DNA of 64,000 bases from Pohlia nutans (lineage: Eukaryota; Streptophyta; Bryopsida; Bryales; Mniaceae), in NCBI GenBank assembly GCA_022496805.1, contig CM040104.1, forward strand, positions 7,477,650 to 7,541,649, read 5' to 3'. Positions 1 through 13,790 of this stretch are shown piece after piece. The notes under the pieces were generated by a model, which saw only the letters and a program-made list of their open reading frames with translations, had not been told where the DNA came from and made no database searches. The translations under genes and the position numbers were made by a program. Positions within the stretch are counted from its first letter, which is position 1, and every line of letters begins with the position of its first letter.

Positions 1-80
1 AAGATACTACCATCTAATTATATCTCTAGATAAATCAATTATGGAATATGCCTTTCATGTTGTACAACCATCATCCAAAT

Positions 81-184
81 GATATAACGCATGTGTTTTA
101 TATTAAATACTCCCATATAAATATATCTTTAGCTGAAACAACCAATGTAATATGCCTTTCACGATGTACTACCATCACCAAAAT
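81..184. repeat. 104-bp monomer variant with CCAATGTAAT
   Basis: In this variant AACTATGGAAT is replaced by AACCAATGTAAT, one base longer, so the spacing to the next GATAT (185) is 104 bp. It usually follows a monomer carrying CATCTAATTATATCTC and TTCATGTTGTACAACC, and is itself marked by TTAAATACTCCC. Further copies occur near 657, 1380, 2302 and 5803 in A1, at the matching places of A2 and A3, and near 25240, 29151, 30071, 33778, 34697, 40147, 43746, 44667, 49396, 49600 and 53718. Together with the 97-bp variant it explains most small departures of HOR lengths from multiples of 103. Confidence 0.85.
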
Positions 185-2455
185 GATATGACGCACGTGT
201 TTTATATAAGATATTACCATATAAATATATCTCTAACTGAAACAACTATGGAGTATCCCTTTCACGATGTACTACTATCATCCAAATGATATAACGCATG
301 TGTTTTATATTAGATACTACCATATAAATATATCTTCAGCAAAAAGAACTATGGAATATGCCTTTCACGATGTACTACCATCATCCAAATGATATAACTC
401 ATGTGTTTTATATTAGATACTACCATATAAATATATCTTTAGCTGAAACAACTATGGAATATGCCTTTCAGGATGTACTACCATCATCAAAATGATATGA
501 CGCATGTGTTTTATATTAGATATTACCATATAAACATATCTCTAGCTAAATCAATTATGGAAAATGCCTTTCACGTTGTACAACCATCATCCAAATGATA
601 TAACGCATGTGTTTTATATTAAATACTCCCATATAAATATATCTTTAGCTGAAACAACCAATGTAATATGCCTTTTACGATGTACTACCATCACCAAAAT
701 GATATGACGCATGTGTTTTATATTAGATATTACCATATAAATATATCTTTAGCGGAATTAACTATGAAATATGCCTTTCACGATGTACTACCATCATCCA
801 AATGATATCACGCATGTGTTTTATATTAGATACTACCATATAAATATATCTTTAGCTGAAGCAACCATGGAATATGCCTTTCACGATATACTACCATCAT
901 CAAAATGATATAACGCATGTGTTTTATATCAGATACTACCATATAAATATATCTTTAGCTGAATCAACTACGGAATATGCCTTTCAGGATGTACTACCAT
1001 CATCCAAATGATATCACTCATGTGTTTTATATTCGATACTACCATATAAATATATCTTTAGCTGAAACAACTATGGAATATGCCTTTCACGATGTACTAC
1101 CATCATCCAAATGATATCACGCATGTGTTTTATATTAGATACTACCATATAAATAAATCTCTATCTAAAACAACCATGGAATATGCCCTTCACGATGTAC
1201 TGCCATCATCAAAATGATATGACGCATGTGTTTTATATTAGATATTACCATATAAATATATCTCTAGCTAAATCAATTATGGAATATGCCATTCACGTTG
1301 TACAACCATCATCCAAATCATATAACGCATGTGTTTTATATTAAATACTCCCATATAAATATATCTTTAGCTGAAATAACCAATGTAATATGCCTTTCAC
1401 GATGTACTACCATCATCCAAATGATATGACGCATGTGTTTTATATTAGCTATTACCATATAAATATATCTTTAGCTGAAACAACTACGGAATATGCCTTT
1501 CAGGATGTACTACCATCATCCAAATGATATCAGGAATGTGTTTTATATTAGATACTACCATATAAATATATCTTTAGCAGAGTTAACTATGGAATATGCC
1601 TTTCACGATGTACTACCATCATCCAAATGATATCACGCATTTGTTTTATATTAGAGACTACCATATAAATATATCTTTAGCTGAAACAACCATGTAATAT
1701 GCCTTTTACGATGTACTACCAGCATCAAAAAGATATGACGCATGTGTTTTATATTAGATACTACCATATAAATATATCTCTAGCTGAAACAACTATGGAA
1801 TATCTAGATGTACTACCATCATCCAAATGATATCACGCATTTGTTTTATATTAGATACTACCATATAAGTATATTTTTAGCTGAAACAACCATGTAATAT
1901 GCCTTTCACGATGTACTACCATCATCAAAATGATATGACGCATGTGTTCTATATTAGTTACTACCATATAAATATATCTCTAGCTGAAACAACTATGGAA
2001 TATCCCTTTCACGATGTACTACCATCATCCAAATCATATCACGCATGTGTTTTATATTAGATAATTCCATATAAATATATCTCTATCTAAAACAACCATG
2101 GAATATGCCTTTCACGATGTACTACCATCATCAAAATGATATGACGCATGTGTTTTATATTAGATATTACCATCTAATTATATCTCTAGCTAAATCAATT
2201 ATGGAATATGCCTTTCATGTTGTACAACCATCATCCAAATGATATAACGCATGTGTTTTATATTAAATACTCCCATATAAATATATCTTTAGCTGAAACA
2301 ACCAATGTAATATGCCTTTCACGATGTACTACCATCACCAAAATGATATGACGCATGTGTTTTATATTAAATATTACCATCTAATTATATCTCTAGCTAA
2401 TTCAATTATAGAATATGCCTTTCACGTTGTACAACCATCATCCAAATGATATAAC

Positions 2456-3787
2456 GCATGTGTTTTATATTAGATACTACTATATAAATATATCTTTAGC
2501 AGAATTAAATATGGAATATGCCTGTCACGATGTACTACCATCATCCAAATGATATCAGGCATGTGTTTTATATTAGATACTACCATATAAATATATCTTT
2601 AGCTGAAGCAACCATGTAATATGCCTTTTACGATGTACTACCATCATCAAAATGATATAACGCATGTGTTTTATATTAGATACTACCATATAAATATATC
2701 TTTAGCAAAAACAACTATGGAATATGCCTTTCACGATGTACTACCATCATCCAAATGATATAACTCATGTGTTTTATATTAGATACTACCATACAAATAT
2801 ATCTTTTCCCGAAACAACTATGGAATATGCCTTTCACGATGTACTACCATCATACAAATGATATCACGCATTTGTTTTATATTAGATACTACCATATAAA
2901 TATATCTTTAGCTGAAACAACTACGGAATATGCCTTTCAGGATGTACTACCATCTTTCAAATGATATCAGGAATGTGTTTTATATTAGATACTACCATAT
3001 AAATATATCTTTAGCTGAAACAACTACGGAATATGCCTTTGAGGATGTACTACCATCATCCAAATGATATATTGCATGTGTTTTATATTAGATACTACCA
3101 TATAAATATATCTTTAGCAGAAACAACTATGAAATATGCCTTTCACGATGTACTACCATCATCCAAATGATATATCGCATGTGTTTTATATTAGATACTA
3201 CTATATAAATATATCTTTAGCAGAATTAACTATGGAATATGCCTGTCACGATGTACTACCATCATCCAAATGATATCAGGTATGTGTTTTATATTAGATA
3301 CTACCATATAAATATATCTTTAGCTGAAGCAACCATGTAATATGCCTTTTACGATGTACTACCATCATCAAAATGATATAACGCATGTGTTTTATATTAG
3401 ATACTACCATATAAATATATCTTTAGCAAAAACAACTATGGAATATGCCTTTCACGATGTACTACCATCATCCAAATGATATAACTCATGTGTTTTATAT
3501 TAGATACTACCATACAAATATATCTTTTCCCGAAACAACTATGGAATATGCCTTTCACGATGTACTACCATCATACAAATGATATCACGCATTTGTTTTA
3601 TATTAGATACTACCATATAAATATATCTTTAGCTGAAACAACTACGGAATATGCCTTTCAGGATGTACTACCATCTTTCAAATGATATCAGGAATGTGTT
3701 TTATATTAGATACTACCATATAAATATATCTTTAGCTGAAACAACTACGGAATATGCCTTTGAGGATGTACTACCATCATCCAAATG
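2456..3787. repeat. 7-monomer (721-bp) tandem duplication in A1
   Basis: Sequence from about 2456 returns at 3177 with a 721-bp period (7 x 103). Each copy contains AGAATTAA followed by GCCTGTCACGATG, then GAAGCAACCATGTAAT, the stop-free CCATACAAAT/TTTTCCCG monomer (2757, 3478), CATACAAATGATATCACGC and CATCTTTCAAATG. Identity is close for about six monomers and then fades. A third, degraded partial copy starts near 4080, with TTTACCCG in place of TTTTCCCG at about 4237. Confidence 0.88.
2757..2859. repeat. Representative 103-bp monomer
   Basis: This is a full-length monomer used as the reference register. It begins GATATAACTC and ends just before the next GATATCACGC at 2860. It belongs to the subtype with CCATACAAAT in place of the usual CCATATAAAT and TTTTCCCG in place of TTTAGCTG. 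Two short dyads are present in most monomers: ATATA-AA-TATAT around positions 35-46 (changed here to ATACA), and ATCAT-CCAA-ATGAT spanning the monomer junction. The unit length of 103 is 1 more than a multiple of three, so any reading frame shifts from one monomer to the next. Confidence 0.95.
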
Positions 3788-6388
3788 ATATAACGCATGT
3801 GTTTTATATTAGATACTGCCATATAAATATATCTCTAGCTCAATCAACTATGGAATATGCCATTCACGATGTACTACCATCATCCAAATGATATATCGCA
3901 TGTGTTTTATATTAGATACTTCCATATAAATATATCTTTAGAAGAATTAACTATGGAATATGCCTTTCACGATGTACTACCATCATCCAAATGATATATC
4001 GCATGTGTTTTATATTAGATATTACGATATAAATATATCTCTAGCTGAAACAACTATGGAGTATGCCTTTCACGATATACTACCATCATCAAAATGATAT
4101 AACACATGTGTTATATATTAGATACTAATATATAAATATATCTTTAGCAAAAACAACTATGGAATATGCCTTTCACGATGTAATACCATCATCCAAATGA
4201 TATAACTTATGTGTTTTATATTAAATACTACCATACAAATATATCTTTACCCGAAACAACTATGGAATATGCCTTTCACGATGTACTACCATCATCCAAA
4301 TGATATCAGGAATGTGTTTTATATTAGATACTACCATATAAATATATCTTTAGCTGAAACAACTACGGAATATGCCTTTGAGGATGTACTACCATCATCC
4401 AAATGATATAACGCATGTGTTTTATATTAGATACTACCATATAAATATATCTTTAGCGGATACAACTTTGGAATATGCCTTTCACGATGTAATACCATCA
4501 TCCAAATGATATAACGCATGTGTTTTACATTAAATACTCCCATATAAATATATCTTTAGCTGAAACAACCATGTAATATGCCTTTCACGATGTACTACCA
4601 TCATCAAAATGATATGACGCATGTGTTCTATTTTAGATATTAACATATAAATATATCTCTAGCTGAGACATCTATGGAATATGCCTTTCACGATGTACTA
4701 CGATCATCAAAATGATATAACGCATGTGTTTTATAATAGATACTACGATATAAATATATCTTTAGCAAAAACAACTATGGAATATGCCTTTCACGATGTA
4801 CTACCATCATCCAAATAATATAACATATGTGTTTTATATCAGATAATTCTATATAAATATATCTCTAGCAAAAACGACCATGGAATATTCCTTTCACGGT
4901 GTACTACCATCATCCAAATGATATAACGCATGTGTTTTATATCAGATACTACCATATAAATATATCTTTAGCTGAAACAACTATGAAATATGCCTTTCAC
5001 AATGTACTACCATCATCCAAATGATATCACGCATGTGAATAATATTAGATACTACCATCTAAATATATGTCTAGATAGAACAACTATGGAATATGCCTTT
5101 CACGTTGTACTACCATCATCCAAATGATATAATGCATGTGTTTTATATTAGATACTACTATATAAATATATCTCTAGCTGAAACAACTATGGAATATCCC
5201 TTTCACGATGTAGTACCATCATCAAAATGTTATGACGCATGTGTTTTATATTAGATATTACCATCTAATTATATCTCTAGCTAAATCAATTATGGAATAT
5301 GCCTTTCATGTTGTACAACCATCATCCAAATGATATAACGCATGTGTTTTATATTAGATACTACCATATAAATATATCTTCAGCAAAAACAACTATGGAA
5401 TATGCCTTTCACGATGTACTACCATTATCCAAATGATATAACTCATGTGTTTTATATTAGATACTACCATATAAATATATCTTTTGCAGAATTAACTACG
5501 GAATATGCCTTTCAGGATGTACTACCATCATCCAAATGATATCACGCATGTGTTTTATATTAGATACTACCATATAAATATATCTCTATCTAAAACAACC
5601 ATGGAATATGCCCTTCACGATGTACTACCATCATCAAAATGATATGACGCATGTGTTTTATATTAGATATTACCATATAAATATATCTCTAGCTAAATCA
5701 ATTATGGAAAATGCCTTTCACGTTGTACAACCATCATCCAAATGATATAACGCATGTGTTTTATATTAAATACTCCCATATAAATATATCTTTAGCGGAA
5801 ACAACCAATGTAATATGCCTTTCACGATGTTCTTCCATCACCAAAATGATATGACGCATGTGTTTTATATTAGATATTACCATATAAATATATCTTTAGC
5901 GGAATTAACTATGGAATATGCCTTTCACTATGTACTACCATCATCCAAATGATATCACGCATTTGTTTTTTTATGAGATACTACCATATAAATATATCTC
6001 TAGATGAAACAAGTATGGAATAGGCCTTTCACGATGTACTACCATCATGCAAATGATATAACGCATGTGTTTTATATTAGATACTACCATAGAAATATAT
6101 CTTTACCCGAAACAACTATGGAATATGCCTTTCAGGATGTACTACCATCATGCAAATTATATCACGCATGTGTTTTATATTAGATACTACCATATAAATA
6201 TATCTTTAGCAGAATTAACTATGGAATATGCCTTTCACGATGTACTACCATCATCCAAATGATATAACGCATGTGTTTTATATCAGATACTACCATATAA
6301 ATATATCTTTAGCTGAAACAACTATGGAATATGCCTTTCACAATGTACTACCATCATCAAAATGATATGAGGCATGTGTTTTATATTA

Positions 6389-7416
6389 GATATTACCATA
6401 TAAATATATCTCTAGCTGAAACAACTATGGAATATCCCTTTCACGATGTACTACCATCATCAAAATGATATGACGCATGTGTTTTATATTAGATAATTCC
6501 ATATAAATATATCTCCATCTAAATTTACCATGGAATATGCCTTTCAAGATGTACTACCATCATCAAAATGATATGACGCATGTGTTTTATATTAGATATT
6601 ACCATATAAATATATCTCTAGCTGAAACAACTATGGAATTTCCTTTCACGATGTACTACCATCATCAAAATGATATGACGCATGTGTTTTATATTAGATA
6701 ATTCCATATAAATATATCTCTATCTAAAATAACCATGGAATATGCCTTTTAAGATGTACTACCATCATCAAAATGATATGACGCATGTGTTTTATATTAG
6801 ATATTACCATATAAATATATCTCTAGCTGAAACAACTATGGAATATCCTTTCACGATGTACTACCATCATCAAAATGATATGACGCATGTGTTTTTTATT
6901 AGATAATTCCATATAAATATATCTCTATCTAAATTTACCATGGAATATGCCTTTCAAGATGTACTACCATCTTCAAAATGATATGACGCATGTGTTTTAT
7001 ATTAGATATTACCATATAAATATATCTCTAGCTGAAACAACTATGGAATATCCCTTTCACGATGTACTACCATCACCAAAATGATATGACGCATGTGTTT
7101 TATATTAGATAATTCCATATAAATAAATCTCTATCTAAATTAACCATAGAATATGCCTTTTAAGATGTACTACCACCATCAAAATGATATGACGCATGTG
7201 TTTTATATTAGATATTACCATATAAATATATCTCTAGCTGAAACAACTATGGAATATCCTTTTGACGATGTACTACCATCATCAAAATGATATGACGCAT
7301 GTGTTTTATATTAGATGATTCCATATAAATATATCTCTATCTAAATTAACCATGGAATATGCCTTTCACGATGTACTACCATCATCAAAATGATATGACG
7401 CATGTGTTTTATATTA
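6389..7416. repeat. Five tandem two-monomer units (205-206 bp) in A1
   Basis: Two monomer types alternate: one with GATATTACC, CTCTAGCTG and GGAATATCC, the other with GATAATTCC, CTCTATCTAAAT and ACCATGGAAT or close variants. GATATTACC recurs at 6389, 6595, 6800, 7005, 7211 and 7417, giving periods of 206, 205, 205, 206 and 206; 1-bp losses in GGAATTTCC and GGAATATCCTTTC explain the 205s. This is the only stretch with clear dimer alternation, and A2 lacks it. Confidence 0.88.
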
Positions 7417-8128
7417 GATATTACCATATAAATATATCTCTAGCTGAAACAACTATGGAATATCTAGATGTACTACCATCATCCAAATGATATCACGCAT
7501 GTGTTTTATATTAGATACTACCATAAAAATATATCTTTAGCTGAAACACGTATGGAATATGCCTTTCACGATTTACTACCATCATCCAAATAATATAACA
7601 CATGTGTTTTATATCAGATAATTCGATATAAATATATCTCTAGCAAAAAAAACCATGGAATATGCCTTTCACGGTGTACTACCATCATCCAAATGATATA
7701 ACGCATGTGTTTTATATCAGATACTACCATATAAATATATCTTTAGCTGAAACAACTACGGAATATGCCTTTCAGGATGTACTACCATCATCCAAATGAT
7801 ATCACTCATGTGTTTTATATTCGATACTACCATATAAATATATCTTTAGCTGAAACAACTATGGAATATGCCTTTCACGATGTACTACCATCATCCAAAT
7901 GATATAACCATGTGTTCTATATTAGATACTACCATATAAATATATCTTTAGCTGAAGCAACTATGGAATATCCCTTTCACGATGTACTACCATCATCCAA
8001 ATGATATCACGCATGTGTTTTATATTAGATAATTCTATATAAATATTTCTACATCTAAAACAACCATGGAATATGCCTTTCACGATGTAGTACCATCATC
8101 AAAATGATATGACGCATGTGTTTTATAT

Positions 8129-11100
8129 AAGATACTACCATCTAATTATATCTCTAGATAAATCAATTATGGAATATGCCTTTCATGTTGTACAACCATC
8201 ATCCAAATGATATAACGCATGTGTTTTATATTAAATACTCCCATATAAATATATCTTTAGCTGAAACAACCAATGTAATATGCCTTTCACGATGTACTAC
8301 CATCACCAAAATGATATGACGCACGTGTTTTATATAAGATATTACCATATAAATATATCTCTAACTGAAACAACTATGGAGTATCCCTTTCACGATGTAC
8401 TACTATCATCCAAATGATATAACGCATGTGTTTTATATTAGATACTACCATATAAATATATCTTCAGCAAAAAGAACTATGGAATATGCCTTTCACGATG
8501 TACTACCATCATCCAAATGATATAACTCATGTGTTTTATATTAGATACTACCATATAAATATATCTTTAGCTGAAACAACTATGGAATATGCCTTTCAGG
8601 ATGTACTACCATCATCAAAATGATATGACGCATGTGTTTTATATTAGATATTACCATATAAACATATCTCTAGCTAAATCAATTATGGAAAATGCCTTTC
8701 ACGTTGTACAACCATCATCCAAATGATATAACGCATGTGTTTTATATTAAATACTCCCATATAAATATATCTTTAGCTGAAACAACCAATGTAATATGCC
8801 TTTTACGATGTACTACCATCACCAAAATGATATGACGCATGTGTTTTATATTAGATATTACCATATAAATATATCTTTAGCGGAATTAACTATGAAATAT
8901 GCCTTTCACGATGTACTACCATCATCCAAATGATATCACGCATGTGTTTTATATTAGATACTACCATATAAATATATCTTTAGCTGAAGCAACCATGGAA
9001 TATGCCTTTCACGATATACTACCATCATCAAAATGATATAACGCATGTGTTTTATATCAGATACTACCATATAAATATATCTTTAGCTGAATCAACTACG
9101 GAATATGCCTTTCAGGATGTACTACCATCATCCAAATGATATCACTCATGTGTTTTATATTCGATACTACCATATAAATATATCTTTAGCTGAAACAACT
9201 ATGGAATATGCCTTTCACGATGTACTACCATCATCCAAATGATATCACGCATGTGTTTTATATTAGATACTACCATATAAATAAATCTCTATCTAAAACA
9301 ACCATGGAATATGCCCTTCACGATGTACTGCCATCATCAAAATGATATGACGCATGTGTTTTATATTAGATATTACCATATAAATATATCTCTAGCTAAA
9401 TCAATTATGGAATATGCCATTCACGTTGTACAACCATCATCCAAATCATATAACGCATGTGTTTTATATTAAATACTCCCATATAAATATATCTTTAGCT
9501 GAAATAACCAATGTAATATGCCTTTCACGATGTACTACCATCATCCAAATGATATGACGCATGTGTTTTATATTAGCTATTACCATATAAATATATCTTT
9601 AGCTGAAACAACTACGGAATATGCCTTTCAGGATGTACTACCATCATCCAAATGATATCAGGAATGTGTTTTATATTAGATACTACCATATAAATATATC
9701 TTTAGCAGAGTTAACTATGGAATATGCCTTTCACGATGTACTACCATCATCCAAATGATATCACGCATTTGTTTTATATTAGAGACTACCATATAAATAT
9801 ATCTTTAGCTGAAACAACCATGTAATATGCCTTTTACGATGTACTACCAGCATCAAAAAGATATGACGCATGTGTTTTATATTAGATACTACCATATAAA
9901 TATATCTCTAGCTGAAACAACTATGGAATATCTAGATGTACTACCATCATCCAAATGATATCACGCATTTGTTTTATATTAGATACTACCATATAAGTAT
10001 ATTTTTAGCTGAAACAACCATGTAATATGCCTTTCACGATGTACTACCATCATCAAAATGATATGACGCATGTGTTCTATATTAGTTACTACCATATAAA
10101 TATATCTCTAGCTGAAACAACTATGGAATATCCCTTTCACGATGTACTACCATCATCCAAATCATATCACGCATGTGTTTTATATTAGATAATTCCATAT
10201 AAATATATCTCTATCTAAAACAACCATGGAATATGCCTTTCACGATGTACTACCATCATCAAAATGATATGACGCATGTGTTTTATATTAGATATTACCA
10301 TCTAATTATATCTCTAGCTAAATCAATTATGGAATATGCCTTTCATGTTGTACAACCATCATCCAAATGATATAACGCATGTGTTTTATATTAAATACTC
10401 CCATATAAATATATCTTTAGCTGAAACAACCAATGTAATATGCCTTTCACGATGTACTACCATCACCAAAATGATATGACGCATGTGTTTTATATTAAAT
10501 ATTACCATCTAATTATATCTCTAGCTAATTCAATTATAGAATATGCCTTTCACGTTGTACAACCATCATCCAAATGATATAACGCATGTGTTTTATATTA
10601 GATACTACTATATAAATATATCTTTAGCAGAATTAAATATGGAATATGCCTGTCACGATGTACTACCATCATCCAAATGATATCAGGCATGTGTTTTATA
10701 TTAGATACTACCATATAAATATATCTTTAGCTGAAGCAACCATGTAATATGCCTTTTACGATGTACTACCATCATCAAAATGATATAACGCATGTGTTTT
10801 ATATTAGATACTACCATATAAATATATCTTTAGCAAAAACAACTATGGAATATGCCTTTCACGATGTACTACCATCATCCAAATGATATAACTCATGTGT
10901 TTTATATTAGATACTACCATACAAATATATCTTTTCCCGAAACAACTATGGAATATGCCTTTCACGATGTACTACCATCATACAAATGATATCACGCATT
11001 TGTTTTATATTAGATACTACCATATAAATATATCTTTAGCTGAAACAACTACGGAATATGCCTTTCAGGATGTACTACCATCTTTCAAATGATATCAGGA

Positions 11101-13790
11101 ATGTGTTTTATATTAGATACTACCATATAAATATATCTTTAGCTGAAACAACTACGGAATATGCCTTTGAGGATGTACTACCATCATCCAAATGATATAT
11201 TGCATGTGTTTTATATTAGATACTACCATATAAATATATCTTTAGCAGAAACAACTATGAAATATGCCTTTCACGATGTACTACCATCATCCAAATGATA
11301 TATCGCATGTGTTTTATATTAGATACTACTATATAAATATATCTTTAGCAGAATTAACTATGGAATATGCCTGTCACGATGTACTACCATCATCCAAATG
11401 ATATCAGGTATGTGTTTTATATTAGATACTACCATATAAATATATCTTTAGCTGAAGCAACCATGTAATATGCCTTTTACGATGTACTACCATCATCAAA
11501 ATGATATAACGCATGTGTTTTATATTAGATACTACCATATAAATATATCTTTAGCAAAAACAACTATGGAATATGCCTTTCACGATGTACTACCATCATC
11601 CAAATGATATAACTCATGTGTTTTATATTAGATACTACCATACAAATATATCTTTTCCCGAAACAACTATGGAATATGCCTTTCACGATGTACTACCATC
11701 ATACAAATGATATCACGCATTTGTTTTATATTAGATACTACCATATAAATATATCTTTAGCTGAAACAACTACGGAATATGCCTTTCAGGATGTACTACC
11801 ATCTTTCAAATGATATCAGGAATGTGTTTTATATTAGATACTACCATATAAATATATCTTTAGCTGAAACAACTACGGAATATGCCTTTGAGGATGTACT
11901 ACCATCATCCAAATGATATAACGCATGTGTTTTATATTAGATACTGCCATATAAATATATCTCTAGCTCAATCAACTATGGAATATGCCATTCACGATGT
12001 ACTACCATCATCCAAATGATATATCGCATGTGTTTTATATTAGATACTTCCATATAAATATATCTTTAGAAGAATTAACTATGGAATATGCCTTTCACGA
12101 TGTACTACCATCATCCAAATGATATATCGCATGTGTTTTATATTAGATATTACGATATAAATATATCTCTAGCTGAAACAACTATGGAGTATGCCTTTCA
12201 CGATATACTACCATCATCAAAATGATATAACACATGTGTTATATATTAGATACTAATATATAAATATATCTTTAGCAAAAACAACTATGGAATATGCCTT
12301 TCACGATGTAATACCATCATCCAAATGATATAACTTATGTGTTTTATATTAAATACTACCATACAAATATATCTTTACCCGAAACAACTATGGAATATGC
12401 CTTTCACGATGTACTACCATCATCCAAATGATATCAGGAATGTGTTTTATATTAGATACTACCATATAAATATATCTTTAGCTGAAACAACTACGGAATA
12501 TGCCTTTGAGGATGTACTACCATCATCCAAATGATATAACGCATGTGTTTTATATTAGATACTACCATATAAATATATCTTTAGCGGATACAACTTTGGA
12601 ATATGCCTTTCACGATGTAATACCATCATCCAAATGATATAACGCATGTGTTTTACATTAAATACTCCCATATAAATATATCTTTAGCTGAAACAACCAT
12701 GTAATATGCCTTTCACGATGTACTACCATCATCAAAATGATATGACGCATGTGTTCTATTTTAGATATTAACATATAAATATATCTCTAGCTGAGACATC
12801 TATGGAATATGCCTTTCACGATGTACTACGATCATCAAAATGATATAACGCATGTGTTTTATAATAGATACTACGATATAAATATATCTTTAGCAAAAAC
12901 AACTATGGAATATGCCTTTCACGATGTACTACCATCATCCAAATAATATAACATATGTGTTTTATATCAGATAATTCTATATAAATATATCTCTAGCAAA
13001 AACGACCATGGAATATTCCTTTCACGGTGTACTACCATCATCCAAATGATATAACGCATGTGTTTTATATCAGATACTACCATATAAATATATCTTTAGC
13101 TGAAACAACTATGAAATATGCCTTTCACAATGTACTACCATCATCCAAATGATATCACGCATGTGAATAATATTAGATACTACCATCTAAATATATGTCT
13201 AGATAGAACAACTATGGAATATGCCTTTCACGTTGTACTACCATCATCCAAATGATATAATGCATGTGTTTTATATTAGATACTACTATATAAATATATC
13301 TCTAGCTGAAACAACTATGGAATATCCCTTTCACGATGTAGTACCATCATCAAAATGTTATGACGCATGTGTTTTATATTAGATATTACCATCTAATTAT
13401 ATCTCTAGCTAAATCAATTATGGAATATGCCTTTCATGTTGTACAACCATCATCCAAATGATATAACGCATGTGTTTTATATTAGATACTACCATATAAA
13501 TATATCTTCAGCAAAAACAACTATGGAATATGCCTTTCACGATGTACTACCATCATCCAAATGATATAACCATGTGTTCTATATTAGATACTACCATATA
13601 AATATATCTTTAGCTGAAGCAACTATGGAATATCCCTTTCACGATGTACTACCATCATCCAAATGATATCACGCATGTGTTTTATATTAGATAATTCTAT
13701 ATAAATATTTCTACATCTAAAACAACCATGGAATATGCCTTTCACGATGTAGTACCATCATCAAAATGATATGACGCATGTGTTTTATAT
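8129..13790. repeat. Domain A HOR, copy A2, 24 monomers shorter (5,662 bp)
   Basis: A2 follows A1 with a constant offset of 8,128 bp up to about 13562 (A1 position 5434) and I saw no base difference in the lines I compared. At 13563 it jumps to sequence matching A1 position 7901 (GATATAACCATGTGTTC). The missing stretch, A1 5435-7900, is 2,466 bp: 24 x 103 minus 6, where the 6 is accounted for by one 97-bp monomer and small indels inside it. The deletion therefore removes exactly 24 monomers and includes the whole two-monomer block (6389-7416). An in-register unequal exchange fits; A2 could instead be the older form, with A1 and A3 having gained the block. Confidence 0.9.
10584..11915. repeat. 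7-monomer tandem duplication in A2
   Basis: Same block as in A1, shifted by 8,128 bp, with the paired CCATACAAAT/TTTTCCCG monomers at 10885 and 11606 and the degraded third copy near 12208-12570. Confidence 0.87.

Larger units (their letters stand above)
1..8128. repeat. Domain A higher-order repeat, copy A1 (8,128 bp)
   Basis: The first bases (AAGATACTACCATCTAATT) return at 8129, 13791 and 23560, which sets the unit. A1 holds about 79 monomers. In order it contains mixed monomers (1-2455), a 7-monomer tandem duplication (2456-3787) with a degraded third copy (about 4080-4440), further mixed monomers, a run of five two-monomer units (6389-7416), a 97-bp monomer at 7461 and a closing stretch with a 2-bp deletion (GATATAACCATGTG at 7901). 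The starting point is a convention; the true unit may be rotated. Diagnostic variants include CACGTG at 194-199 and the 12-bp palindrome AACACATGTGTT at 4101-4112. Confidence 0.9.

Noticed and set aside
4101..4112. The 12-bp perfect palindrome AACACATGTGTT as a specific binding site.
   Set aside because: It is a one-base variant of the common AACGCATGTGTT and recurs only where that monomer copy was amplified (also near 7597, 12229, 17891); nothing else supports a function.
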